Shown piece after piece: positions 16,540 through 25,456 of a DNA stretch of 64,000 bases; position 1 is the first letter of the stretch; each line of letters begins with the position of its first letter. The notes under the pieces were generated by a model. It had not been told where the DNA came from and ran no database searches. It saw only the letters and a list, made by a program, of their open reading frames with translations. This DNA comes from an uncultured Clostridia bacterium (GTDB taxonomy: Bacteria > Bacillota > Clostridia > Oscillospirales > Acutalibacteraceae): NCBI GenBank assembly GCA_945787805.1, contig CALZID010000001.1, forward strand, positions 308,946-372,945, in the 5' to 3' direction. The position numbers and the translations under genes are program-made.

Positions 16540-16572
16540 TTGAATAAAATCCCCCTATTGAGCATAGGGGGA
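16540..16572 (-). terminator. Rho-independent terminator after the DUF1858 gene
   Basis: Minus strand TCCCCCTAT, a short loop, ATAGGGGGA, then TTTTATT. It lies between the DUF1858 stop and the trmK start. Confidence 0.85.
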
Positions 16573-16580
16573 AATTCTAA

Positions 16581-16793
16581 TTATTTGTTTACATTCTCTC
16601 TGAGAAATGCGTTAATACCGTCTACAAATTCATCTGCGTCAACACCGTGAACCATGCAAGCCTGTTCAACTGTTTCTCCGCGAGCTGACGGGCAACCAAG
16701 GCAGTGCATTCCCAGGTCTAAAAAGAACGGTACTGTCTCTCTTGCATTGTCAAGAATTTCGCCGATATTCATATCTTTTGTAACTTGAAACAT
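16581..16793 (-). CDS. DUF1858 domain protein
   Basis: This is a 70-residue cytoplasmic protein made of a single DUF1858 domain, with the pattern VTKDMNIGEILDNARETVPFFLDLGMHCLGCPSARGE. The two cysteines in CLGC, plus another in EQACMVHGV, could bind metal or be redox active. Standalone copies are found widely in anaerobes, often near redox or hybrid-cluster proteins, but no function is established. It follows ileS by 3 bases and is probably expressed with it. A terminator lies just downstream. Confidence 0.88.
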   Translation of the reverse strand: MFQVTKDMNIGEILDNARETVPFFLDLGMHCLGCPSARGETVEQACMVHGVDADEFVDGINAFLRENVNK

Positions 16794-16796
16794 TTT

Positions 16797-19700
16797 TTAT
16801 TCTCCTTTGACAACCGAAACTGAAACTTTTTTATCATTGACTGTGAACTCGCTTGTATAATCAGCTTTGATTTCACTGTTGATTGAAACAGTGATTGCAA
16901 GAAGCTCCCCGGCAATGAATTCAAGTTTTTCAGTAAGTGCATTTACAATAAAGTCATCGTCAACATTGATTGCTGCATTGATTCTCTGCTCAACCTGATA
17001 ACCCGCATCTTTACGGGCAACCTGGCACTGACGGATGATATCACGGACAATGCCTTCTTTAAGAAGCTCATCTGTGAGAACAATATCAAGTGCAACAACA
17101 CTGTTTTCAGCAAATTCAGCTGATACAACGCCTTCTTTTGTTTTTGACTGTACTGCGAAAATTGATGAATCAAATTTTTCGTCCCAACCCGGAACTGAAA
17201 CCTCGCCGCCTGTAACCACCGCAGAAGTAAGAGTTTTCATTTCTTCGGCTGAAAGGCCTTCGAGAGTTTGCTTCATCTTGTTGACATTCTGTTTGAGAAC
17301 TGCACCTGCAACCTTAAAATTGACTGCAAGGAATTGGTCTTCAAGAACATTGATGTCATCAATATATTCAACAGATTTAATATTAAGCTCATCAAGAATA
17401 TTTTTCTCAAAAGTCTTGATTTTATTAGCGGTATCTTCATCGCAGCAAATAAAGAGCTTTGAAAGCGGTTGACGGACTTTAATCTGTTGCTCGTTACGAA
17501 GTCTCATTGCCGTTGCAATAACATCACGAACAAGAGCTGTTTGCTCAATAATGCCGTCATCTTCAATGCCTTCAATAACCGTCGGCCAATCACTCAAATG
17601 AACTGATTCGGCAGCCGTAGCGTCGCACTTCTTAATAAGGTTTTGCCAAATATATTCTGTCATAAACGGTGTAATAGGCGCAATTGTCTGAACACAAACT
17701 TTAAGCGCATTAAAGAGTGTCCAGTATGCCACCATCTTGTCTTGCTTATCTTCTGTTTTCCAGAAACGGCGACGGTTTGTTCTGATATACCAGTTAGAAA
17801 TATCGTCAACAAACACTTCAAAATCTTTAATAAGTGCGAAAGCCTTATAATCATCCATCGAGGCTGTTGCTTTCTTTAAGTATTCGTTTGTTCTGACAAC
17901 AAGCCACTTATCAATCGGAGTGAGCATTGAAAAATCAATTTTATAGTCGGTAAAATTCGGTTTATCAAGCTGTGCATAGGTATCAAAGAATGTATAAATA
18001 TTCCAGAAGCCAAGCATTTTTCTTCTTGCTTCGTCACCGAGATTATAACCGAAACGGACATCGTTTGTATTCGGTGCGCTTGCATAAAGATAACGGACTG
18101 TGTCAGCACCGATTTTTTCGGCAGCTTCATCAAATTTAATCATAAAGCCTGTTTTTGAGAATTTAGAACCGTCTTCGGAAACAACCATACCGTTAGTAAC
18201 GACTCTCTCATAAGGTGCTTTACCCACAAGAACGGTGCTCATAAAGAGCATTGAATAGAACCAAAGTCTAACCTGCTCGTGCATTTCCGTAACCCATTCT
18301 GCCGGGAAATTCTTTACCCATGCTTCACGGTCGGTAAAGTAACCGAGTGTTGAGAAAGGAACGATACCGGCGTCAAGCCAAACATCACCGATTTCAGGCA
18401 CACGAGAAACTTCTTTGCCACAATGCGGACACTTTATCTTTATTTCATCAACCCAAGGTCTGTGAAGCTCGGGAAGTGCATCAACTTGTGCAGGGTCAAC
18501 TGCATTTTCACGAAGTTCTGCTTTTGAACCGATAACAGTTACATGACCGCAATCACAAGGATAGAACGGAAGAGGCATACCGTAATAACGCTTACGGGAA
18601 ATATTCCAGTCACCCATATTGTTAAGCCAGTCATTCATTCTTTTACCGTTTGAAGCAGGCTCCCATTTAACAGAATTAGCACACTCAATGAGTTTAGGTT
18701 TGATTTCGCTTGTTCTGATATACCAAGCGGGAACAAGACGGAATACAACTTCGCTCTTACATCTCCAACAAACGGGATAGCTGTGCTCGTGAGGTTCGAC
18801 CTTATAAAGCTTGTTTTGTTCTTCAAGCTTTGCAAAAACCTCGTCGGCAATTGTGTGGCTGTCTTTACCTGTCATAAAGCCGAAGCCGTCAAGATAAATA
18901 CCCATATCATCAATAGGCATAACCTTTGGAAGACCGAGTCTTTCGCCAAGTTCAAAGTCTTCTACACCGCAACCGGGAGCGATATGAACAACACCTGTAC
19001 CTTCATCGGCCGCAACATCTTCCCAGGCAACAATTTTATGCTCAATGCCTTGTTGTGCGGGAATGTCGGCAAAACAAGTTTCATAATGAAGACCGACAAG
19101 TTCTTCACCTTTAAGTGCACGAATAACTTCAAGTTTATCGTCACCGAGATATTTGATAGCATTTTTTGCAAGGATTAAAGTTTGCTCATCACTCTTGATT
19201 TTAACTTCAACATAGTCAATTTCGGGATTAACCGCCAAAGCTACATTGGAAGAAAGAGTCCAGGGAGTAGTTGTCCAAACAAGGATTTTTGAACCCAGCT
19301 CTTCAATGGGAAGCTTGAAGAAAACAGAGTTATGAGTCATCATCTTATATGAGCCTGTCATTTCATGCTCTGAAAGTGATGTACCGCATCTCGGGCACCA
19401 AGGCATCGGTTTATATTCACGCTGAATCCAGCCGTGATTATCACATTCCTTTAAGAAGTGCCAAATACCCTGAATGTTAAGGTCTGTATTTGTGTAGTAT
19501 GAATTGTCCCAATCCATCCACTGACCGAGTCTCTTTGACTGCTCGGTAATAATGCCTGAGAAATGCTTTACACGGTCAACACATTGGCGTGTAAACTTGT
19601 CCATACCGTAATTTTCAATGTCTTTCTTTGTTTTAAAGCCGAGCTGTTTTTCAACTTCAACTTCAACCCAAAGACCTTGTGAGTCAAAACCGTTTTGACG

Positions 19701-19931
19701 GCGGCAATCATATCCGCGCATTGCTTTATAGCGGATAAAAATATCTTTTGTGCTTCTGCCCCAAGCGTGATGAATACCCATTGGGTTGTTTGCAGTGATA
19801 GGGCCGTCAAGGAAACGGAACATTTTTTTGCCCTTATTTTTCTCAACAAGCTTTTCATAATAATTCTCTTTGTCCCAAAGCTCCATGACCTCGTGTTCAA
19901 GGTCAACAAAGAGATTTTTCTCGTCTGCCAC
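16797..19931 (-). CDS. ileS: Isoleucyl-tRNA synthetase, long (type 2-like) form
   Basis: It charges tRNA-Ile. At about 1044 aa it falls in the longer, eukaryote-like branch rather than the roughly 920-aa type 1. The HIGH-equivalent signature reads HHAWG (about residues 54-58), and the KMSKS-equivalent reads KFSKT in SEDGSKFSKTGF. Editing-domain and zinc-like cysteine motifs (WCPRCGTSLSEHEM, CWRCKSE, CPHCGKE) are present. The ORF extends to a GTG at 19943, but that codon overlaps AAAGG. The GTG at 19931 has correct spacing and is preferred. A promoter lies at 19981-20008. I see no T-box leader, unlike many Firmicutes ileS genes. Type 2 enzymes are often naturally tolerant of mupirocin; whether this one is cannot be seen here. 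Confidence 0.95.
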   Translation of the reverse strand: MADEKNLFVDLEHEVMELWDKENYYEKLVEKNKGKKMFRFLDGPITANNPMGIHHAWGRSTKDIFIRYKAMRGYDCRRQNGFDSQGLWVEVEVEKQLGFKTKKDIENYGMDKFTRQCVDRVKHFSGIITEQSKRLGQWMDWDNSYYTNTDLNIQGIWHFLKECDNHGWIQREYKPMPWCPRCGTSLSEHEMTGSYKMMTHNSVFFKLPIEELGSKILVWTTTPWTLSSNVALAVNPEIDYVEVKIKSDEQTLILAKNAIKYLGDDKLEVIRALKGEELVGLHYETCFADIPAQQGIEHKIVAWEDVAADEGTGVVHIAPGCGVEDFELGERLGLPKVMPIDDMGIYLDGFGFMTGKDSHTIADEVFAKLEEQNKLYKVEPHEHSYPVCWRCKSEVVFRLVPAWYIRTSEIKPKLIECANSVKWEPASNGKRMNDWLNNMGDWNISRKRYYGMPLPFYPCDCGHVTVIGSKAELRENAVDPAQVDALPELHRPWVDEIKIKCPHCGKEVSRVPEIGDVWLDAGIVPFSTLGYFTDREAWVKNFPAEWVTEMHEQVRLWFYSMLFMSTVLVGKAPYERVVTNGMVVSEDGSKFSKTGFMIKFDEAAEKIGADTVRYLYASAPNTNDVRFGYNLGDEARRKMLGFWNIYTFFDTYAQLDKPNFTDYKIDFSMLTPIDKWLVVRTNEYLKKATASMDDYKAFALIKDFEVFVDDISNWYIRTNRRRFWKTEDKQDKMVAYWTLFNALKVCVQTIAPITPFMTEYIWQNLIKKCDATAAESVHLSDWPTVIEGIEDDGIIEQTALVRDVIATAMRLRNEQQIKVRQPLSKLFICCDEDTANKIKTFEKNILDELNIKSVEYIDDINVLEDQFLAVNFKVAGAVLKQNVNKMKQTLEGLSAEEMKTLTSAVVTGGEVSVPGWDEKFDSSIFAVQSKTKEGVVSAEFAENSVVALDIVLTDELLKEGIVRDIIRQCQVARKDAGYQVEQRINAAINVDDDFIVNALTEKLEFIAGELLAITVSINSEIKADYTSEFTVNDKKVSVSVVKGE

Positions 19932-19980
19932 TGTAATGTCCACCTTTCAAGTGATATATGTACATAATTTAACAGATAAT

Positions 19981-20008
19981 ATTATACACGAATACCGCTA
20001 AAATTCAA
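19981..20008 (-). promoter_or_regulatory. SigA-type promoter of ileS
   Basis: Minus strand TTGAAT, 16 bases, TATAAT, about 50 bases before the ileS start. Confidence 0.6.
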
Positions 20009-20037
20009 GTGATTTATGGCAATTTTCCTTAATATAT

Positions 20038-20289
20038 TTATTTTTTACACATATATTTTTCTTTTGTCGCCATACCGCCCCTGATATGTCGCTCTGCTTT
20101 ATTGATTTCAAGGACTTTTCGCACTTCTTTATATAAATTGGGATTTACTTTTTTCAGTCTTTCGGCAACATCCATATGCACCGTACTCTTGCTTATGCCG
20201 AACGCTTTTGCGGCAGCACGGACCGTAGCTTCATTTTCTACAATATATTCACCGAGCATTGCGGCTCTTTCTTCAACTAAATCTTTCAA
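20038..20289 (-). CDS. spoIIID: Sporulation transcription factor SpoIIID
   Basis: This is a small helix-turn-helix regulator of mother-cell gene expression during sporulation, 83 aa. It is recognised by LKDLVEERAAMLGEYIVENEATVRAAAKAFGISKSTVH and the C-terminal ERHIRGGMATKEKY, both near-invariant in SpoIIID. The open frame runs far upstream, but homologues begin here. AGGAGGG lies 7 bases before a TTG codon at 20289, so a TTG start is proposed. The recognition helix has STVHMDVAERLK, with Met where Lys is usual. A SigE-like promoter sits at 20316-20345. Confidence 0.94.
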   Translation of the reverse strand: MKDLVEERAAMLGEYIVENEATVRAAAKAFGISKSTVHMDVAERLKKVNPNLYKEVRKVLEINKAERHIRGGMATKEKYMCKK

Positions 20290-20315
20290 GTCAAACCCTC
20301 CTGTTCTGTCATAAA

Positions 20316-20345
20316 TAAATATGAACGGAGTGTTTTGAATATAAC
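20316..20345 (-). promoter_or_regulatory. Possible SigE-type promoter of spoIIID
   Basis: Minus strand GTTATATT, 14 bases, CATATTTA. The -35 matches the Bacillus SigE consensus GKMATATT at 7 of 8 positions; the -10 match is partial (CATAT then divergent). It is 27 bases upstream of the TTG start. Confidence 0.4.
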
Positions 20346-20424
20346 TTGAAATAATAATAATATGTGATAGAATATTATTTATAACGATATAATACGCTAA
20401 AAACAGTTGATAGAAGAGAAAAAT

Positions 20425-21573
20425 ATGATTTTTGAAACAGATAGACTGATTCTCAGACCTTGGACTGAAGATGACGCAGAAAGCCTGTATGAATATGCAA
20501 AAAATCCTTTGGTTGGCCCTATTGCCGGTTGGCCTGTTCACACAAGCATTGATAACAGTAAAGAGATTATACAAACGGTATTGTCGGCAAATGAAACCTA
20601 TGCGGTTTGTCTGAAAGAAGATAATGTAGCAATCGGCAGTATCGGCCTTATACCGCCGGCGCAGTCACACACAAAAGCAGGCGATGACGAAATTGAAATC
20701 GGATATTGGATTGGAGTGCCGTTTTGGGGAAAAGGCCTTATTCCCGAAGCTGTAAAGAAACTGCAGGAACACGCCTTCAACGACCTTGGAATCAGCGCTA
20801 TGTGGTGCGGATATTATGACGGAAATGAAAAATCAAAGAGATGTCAGGAAAAATGCGGCTTTGTTTTTCATCATACCGAAAAGAATAAACCATGTGCATT
20901 GATGGAAGATGTTCGTACAGAACATTTCACAAGAATCACAAAGGAGCAATGGCAGAAAAATAACCGAAAAGAAGATATTGTTGTATATATTCACGGCAAA
21001 GGCGGCAGCGCAAGCGAAGCGGAGCATTATAAACAGTTCTTTGAAGATGATGTCTACGGTTTTGATTATAAATCGGAAAATCCTTGGGATGCAAAAACAG
21101 AATTTAATGATAAATTCAAAGAGCTTTCTGAAAAATACAACAAAATTACCCTGATAGCTAACAGTATAGGAGCATATTTTTCAATGAATTCAGCAATCGG
21201 TCAATTTGTTCATAAGGCATATTTCATTTCACCCGTTGTTGACCTTGAAAAGTTAATTCTTAAAATGCTTGAATGGGCAGGGACCACCGAACAGGAGCTG
21301 AAGAAGAAAAAAATCATTTCTGTAGATTTTGGAGATGATTTATCATGGGATTACCTTCAATATATCAGAAACAATAAATTATTCTGGCAGGTATCGACCG
21401 ATGTGCTTTACGGAAGCTGCGATAATTTACAATCACTTGATACCGTAAAAGAGTTCTGCTTGAAAACATCATCAACACTTACGGTAATGGACGGTGGAGA
21501 GCATTGGTTCCATACGAAAGAGCAGATGGACTTTTTAGATGAGTGGATAAAAAGCCGCTGTGTTAATACATAA
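20425..21573 (+). CDS. GNAT acetyltransferase fused to an alpha/beta hydrolase
   Basis: This two-domain protein has about 382 aa. Residues 1-170 form a RimJ/RimL-type GNAT domain, with FETDRLILRPWTEDDAESLYE, acetyl-CoA-site region GYWIGVPFWGKGLIPEAV and GYYDGNEKSKRCQEKCGF. After a short linker, residues 185-380 form an alpha/beta hydrolase: an oxyanion HGKGG strand, a nucleophile elbow LIANSIGAYF (Ser in N-S-I-G), and GGEHWFH supplying the likely catalytic His. Both active sites look intact. The substrate is unknown. An in-frame TTG at 20407 is possible, but the ATG at 20425 matches homologous N-termini. The gene for a low-molecular-weight phosphatase starts 16 bases after its stop. Confidence 0.83.
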   Translation: MIFETDRLILRPWTEDDAESLYEYAKNPLVGPIAGWPVHTSIDNSKEIIQTVLSANETYAVCLKEDNVAIGSIGLIPPAQSHTKAGDDEIEIGYWIGVPFWGKGLIPEAVKKLQEHAFNDLGISAMWCGYYDGNEKSKRCQEKCGFVFHHTEKNKPCALMEDVRTEHFTRITKEQWQKNNRKEDIVVYIHGKGGSASEAEHYKQFFEDDVYGFDYKSENPWDAKTEFNDKFKELSEKYNKITLIANSIGAYFSMNSAIGQFVHKAYFISPVVDLEKLILKMLEWAGTTEQELKKKKIISVDFGDDLSWDYLQYIRNNKLFWQVSTDVLYGSCDNLQSLDTVKEFCLKTSSTLTVMDGGEHWFHTKEQMDFLDEWIKSRCVNT

Positions 21574-21589
21574 AGGAGAAAAACGGCCT

Positions 21590-22060
21590 ATGACAAAAAT
21601 CCTGTTTGTCTGCCACGGTAATATTTGTCGCTCACCGATGGCTGAATTTGTTATGAAAGATATTGTTAAAAATGATGGTTGTGCAGATGATTTTATCATT
21701 TCTTCAAGTGCAACAAGTACCGAAGAAATCGGCAACGATACGCATTGGGGCACTAAATCAATTCTTGATGAAATGAACATTCCCTATACCAAAAGGCAAG
21801 CTGTTCAGCTTCAAAAATCCGACTATGAAAAATACGATTACATAATCGGAATGGACAGTGCCAACATGAGAAATATAAATCGGATTATCGGCTACGACAG
21901 AGATAATAAAATACATAAACTGTTAAGCTTTGCGAATTCTGACAAAGATGTTGCAGACCCTTGGTACACAAGGGATTTTAAGACAACTTACAATGATATT
22001 TTCCTTGGTTGCACAAGGTTATATGAATATATAAAAGGGAACGGTGAAAAAAATGCTTGA
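21590..22060 (+). CDS. Low-molecular-weight protein-tyrosine phosphatase family protein
   Basis: This 156-residue phosphatase has the P-loop CHGNICRSP near residues 9-17 (Cys nucleophile, Arg ligand) and the catalytic Asp in VADPWYTRDF near residue 123. In bacteria such enzymes often counter bacterial tyrosine kinases or act as arginine phosphatases; the specificity here is not readable. The frame is open from 21560, inside the preceding gene, but homologues start at MTKILFVCHGN. AAGGAG at 21572 is spaced somewhat far from this ATG. The stop overlaps the start of the next gene by 8 bases. Confidence 0.92.
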   Translation: MTKILFVCHGNICRSPMAEFVMKDIVKNDGCADDFIISSSATSTEEIGNDTHWGTKSILDEMNIPYTKRQAVQLQKSDYEKYDYIIGMDSANMRNINRIIGYDRDNKIHKLLSFANSDKDVADPWYTRDFKTTYNDIFLGCTRLYEYIKGNGEKNA

Positions 22061-24548
22061 AAACAAAATACATGTAGCATACGGATTTCATGTAAACTGT
22101 TATCACTCATACCGCGGTGACACAAATGACAATCTCGGCTTTGGTTCTGACATCAGAATCATCAGAAAAACACTTGATGTTTTAACTGAGTTTAATGAGA
22201 AAGGTATTCCCGTTAAGGGCACTTGGGATACCGAAAACTTTTTCTCACTTCAAAAAATCTTGCCGGAATATGCGCCCGATATCATTGAAAAAATGAAAGA
22301 GCGTGTAGAAAAATACGGTGATGAAAACATCATTATGGGTTACAATAACGGCGCACTTTCCGCAATGACAGAGGATGAATTCTGTGAAAGTATAAACCTT
22401 GCGGTTACTAACCCCGACGGCAGCGGACTTGACGATATTTTCGGTACTTGTGAAAAGATTGTGCGTCCGCAAGAAGTGATGTTTACGCCGTCACAAGTAT
22501 CTTTATATAACAAACTCGGTGTAAAAGCACTTTGCCTTTATTACAGCTGCGTGCCTTTTGATGCATTCAGGACAATTATACCAAAGCTCTCTGACGAAGA
22601 AGCCTTCAACCCACTCACCTACACATACAAGGGCGAAAGTATGACAATTATTCCTACATATTCAAACTCCGATGTGTGCGATGCAGGTTGTCTTCGTGCT
22701 TGGGTAAAAGACTTGAGAAGCAAACAAGAGTCAGGTGAAATCAACAACGACCTTTTCATATTCATAAATATGGACGCTGACGCTATATTCTGGGAAACAA
22801 TGGATATGGGTAAGCTTACAGGCAAAATCGCCAATACCGACGGTATTCACGGTCTTATTGAAGAAGTTGCAGATTTACCGTATATTGTTTTTGACACTCC
22901 CGGCGGATATATTAAAACTCATAGTCCGATAGGTAAAATCGAATTCACACACGACACTGCCGACGGCAACTTTACAGGTTATGCTTCTTGGTCGGAAAAG
23001 CCCTTTAACAGACAGATTTGGACTCGACTTGAAAGAGCAAGAGCAATGTCAAAATTAACAAGTGACAGAGATATAAACTCACCGTCTTTTATGAACAGAG
23101 TTTTATTGCTTTCAACAACACATTTCGGTCTTGCAACACCCGTATTAAATATTCAAAGAGAAAAAACTGCTCTTGAACTTAGCGAAAGAGTCATTGCAGA
23201 TGAGCTTTCCATGATGCCAAAGGCAAAGAAAATTACAATTCACAATATAAATAATTCAACTTTGCAATGTGTTCAAATAGAAATTAAAGAAAATATCTCT
23301 GATATTTCTTCGTTGGTTGTAAAATCAAAATATCTTGAAGACTATGTTGCTGTTGCTACGGATGATGAATGTAAATCAGCGTTTTTAATGCTTAAATTCA
23401 AAGAAAGCAAGAAGAAATATGACTTGGAAATTTCATTTGACGAGCCAAAAGAAGCATTACCTTTTAAGAACTTGCTTGAAACGAACCGAATTCAAATTAT
23501 GTTCACACCCAAAGGTCAGATTTCATTCGTACAAATTGACGGTAAAAAAGTCGGCGACTATGATTTCTTGCAATCATATATCACCTATGGCAAAAACAAG
23601 TTTGAATTCAAGAATTTAAGCGTATCTCCCCTTTCGGTTGCAGGTAACGGTTACGGTGTAAGTGTCAAAGGTGAAATTCACTTGCCGAAAGAATTAGAAT
23701 CAGGCAACTATACATTTGATTTCTTCACCACTTCCTTCTCGGACGCTGTTTTTGTGCGTACAACCGTGAAATACCCCTACACCGCAGAAACGACTTCGAT
23801 TTCAACCGAAAATTCCGCTTTGGGCAGATACAGTGATATGCAATGGAAAGAAACCGTACCCTTCCAAATTACGCCGAAATTTAACGGTGATGTGTCAGTT
23901 ATCAAGAGAAACTTTATGGATGATGTTTCATCATTCAGAACACAGAACTTCCCCGAATGTGACCCAAAAAATGACTATATTGCTTCATTCAACCATCAAT
24001 TGACAGGCGGATTTGTAGGACTTTATGATGAAGAATCGGGCATTGTTATTGCAAACTCACGACAAGTGCTTTCTTCCATGGCTCATTGTCCTATGAGATT
24101 GGAAAAAGACAAGACTGTCAGAATGAATCCCTACGGCAGTTATTTCGGCAACCAAAGACACCATTTCGGCAGAGCCAAGGACCAAATACTCGACACATAT
24201 ACGCTTGTTGCGGCACAAGGCAAGAGTATTGCCCCGTCATATAACGGAAGCCGGGAAACAGCTATGTTCGGTATTTATCCAATGTCTAATCAACAGCTTA
24301 CAGATGTTGAAAAAGAAGAAATTTGTGCATTTGCTGACGGGGCTGTAATTACAGCTGACGAAAACAACTCTGTTGCACCGTTTAATAAAGACAATGTAAT
24401 TCTTCACGAAAGCCAAAGTGACGGAATAAATGAAAAAGACCTGAAAAATCCTATAATGACAGGTTTTTCAGGAAATCTCGGTAAATATGTGACAAGGGGC
24501 GCAAAAGCAATTTCACACATAATTAAAACTCAAATTAAAGCAAAATAG
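22053..24548 (+). CDS. Large protein, possible GH38/GH57-like glycosidase fold
   Basis: This is a cytoplasmic protein of about 831 aa with no signal peptide or membrane segment. I do not recognise it with certainty. Residues 1-330 look like a (beta/alpha) barrel of the GH38/GH57/deacetylase type: VAYGFHVNCYHSY at the start, KGTWDTENFFSL, LFIFINMDADAIFWETMD (a possible catalytic Asp) and RQIWTRLERARAMSKL, which resembles the helical segment after GH38 barrels. Residues 400-800 are beta-rich, as in the C-terminal sandwich of such enzymes. The HxD metal motif of GH38 is not obvious (it reads FHVN), so activity is unproven. It overlaps the phosphatase gene. A GTG at 22044 is an alternative start. 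Confidence 0.6.
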   Translation: MLENKIHVAYGFHVNCYHSYRGDTNDNLGFGSDIRIIRKTLDVLTEFNEKGIPVKGTWDTENFFSLQKILPEYAPDIIEKMKERVEKYGDENIIMGYNNGALSAMTEDEFCESINLAVTNPDGSGLDDIFGTCEKIVRPQEVMFTPSQVSLYNKLGVKALCLYYSCVPFDAFRTIIPKLSDEEAFNPLTYTYKGESMTIIPTYSNSDVCDAGCLRAWVKDLRSKQESGEINNDLFIFINMDADAIFWETMDMGKLTGKIANTDGIHGLIEEVADLPYIVFDTPGGYIKTHSPIGKIEFTHDTADGNFTGYASWSEKPFNRQIWTRLERARAMSKLTSDRDINSPSFMNRVLLLSTTHFGLATPVLNIQREKTALELSERVIADELSMMPKAKKITIHNINNSTLQCVQIEIKENISDISSLVVKSKYLEDYVAVATDDECKSAFLMLKFKESKKKYDLEISFDEPKEALPFKNLLETNRIQIMFTPKGQISFVQIDGKKVGDYDFLQSYITYGKNKFEFKNLSVSPLSVAGNGYGVSVKGEIHLPKELESGNYTFDFFTTSFSDAVFVRTTVKYPYTAETTSISTENSALGRYSDMQWKETVPFQITPKFNGDVSVIKRNFMDDVSSFRTQNFPECDPKNDYIASFNHQLTGGFVGLYDEESGIVIANSRQVLSSMAHCPMRLEKDKTVRMNPYGSYFGNQRHHFGRAKDQILDTYTLVAAQGKSIAPSYNGSRETAMFGIYPMSNQQLTDVEKEEICAFADGAVITADENNSVAPFNKDNVILHESQSDGINEKDLKNPIMTGFSGNLGKYVTRGAKAISHIIKTQIKAK

Positions 24549-24554
24549 CAGAAT

Positions 24555-24586
24555 AAAAAGAAGTAGGTAATCGCCTACTTCTTTTT
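24555..24586. terminator. Bidirectional terminator between the glycosidase-like gene and ispE
   Basis: A 13-base perfect stem, AAAAAGAAGTAGG with CCTACTTCTTTTT, works on both strands and separates convergent genes. Confidence 0.92.
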
Positions 24587-24588
24587 AT

Positions 24589-25455
24589 TTAATCTAATTC
24601 AATTACCCCTGATTTAGTGGGTTTGCAAATATATACCTGATTATATTTACTACTTAATTTTTCGTAACAATCTTTAGCCTTATTTTCGTTAGAGAATAAA
24701 CCGAATACTGTAGGTCCGCTGCCGCTCATACATGTTGCATCTGCGCCGCATTTTCTCATAATCCCTTTGATATGCGGTCTTTTGGGCACTTCAACTGCCT
24801 GTTCAAACACATTGCCGCAAAGTGAGCAGATTTTTTCATAATCACCGTTTGAAACTGCATCAATCATTGAAATTCTGTCAAGGTGACGAACTCGTGTTAG
24901 TGCATCGAATTGTGCATAAGCTTCGGGGGTAGAAACATCTTGCTGAGGTTTTGCGAGAACAATCAGACAATCGGGCAAATCTTTGACGGGCGCTATAACA
25001 TTACCGGTGCCGAGAGCTACTGCTGTGCCACCTGTTAAACTAAACGGAATATCAGCACCGACTCTATTACCGATTTCACAAAGCTCTTTTTGAGTTAGGT
25101 TTGTGTTATAAATTTTGTTTAAGCAATAAATTACCGCCGCACCGTCGGCACTGCCGCCTGCTATGCCCGCAGCCATGGGGATATTTTTCTCAATCTTAAT
25201 TGTAACTCCAACATCTTCTATATTACAATATTCAAAAAACTTTACTGCACATTTATATGCAATATTCTTTTCATTGCAAGGAACACCGTCTTTATCACAT
25301 TCAATTAAAATTTTATTTAAATTGTTTTTTTCAACTGTTACTGTATCAAAAAGGTCAACGGACTGCATTATCATAAAAAGGCTGTGATAACCGTTATCAA
25401 GCCGTTTTAGAATGTCAAGCATCAAATTTATTTTTGCTGCCGCTTTTACTTTCAT
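24589..25455 (-). CDS. ispE: 4-diphosphocytidyl-2-C-methyl-D-erythritol kinase
   Basis: It phosphorylates CDP-methylerythritol in the MEP pathway, between the IspD and IspF steps. It is 288 aa. It has the GHMP-kinase ATP loop IPMAAGIAGGSADGAAV (near residues 90-106), the N-terminal KAAAKINLMLDILKRLDNGYH and the C-terminal CMSGSGPTVFGLF. The frame extends to 25473, but AAGGAG directly precedes the ATG at 25455. It lies 1 base downstream of the PHP-domain gene, so the two share a transcript, apart from ispD-ispF at 4.3-5.6 kb. Confidence 0.97.
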   Translation of the reverse strand: MKVKAAAKINLMLDILKRLDNGYHSLFMIMQSVDLFDTVTVEKNNLNKILIECDKDGVPCNEKNIAYKCAVKFFEYCNIEDVGVTIKIEKNIPMAAGIAGGSADGAAVIYCLNKIYNTNLTQKELCEIGNRVGADIPFSLTGGTAVALGTGNVIAPVKDLPDCLIVLAKPQQDVSTPEAYAQFDALTRVRHLDRISMIDAVSNGDYEKICSLCGNVFEQAVEVPKRPHIKGIMRKCGADATCMSGSGPTVFGLFSNENKAKDCYEKLSSKYNQVYICKPTKSGVIELD

Positions 25456-25456
25456 A

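Noticed and set aside
16581-20037. T-box leader for ileS
   Set aside because: The gap before ileS is only about 100 bases, with a promoter at 19981-20008. No T-box sequence or specifier stem is visible.
20290-20574. Longer N-terminus for spoIIID, reaching to 20574
   Set aside because: The extension would overlap the divergent promoter region and is unlike any SpoIIID. AGGAGGG before TTG marks the start.
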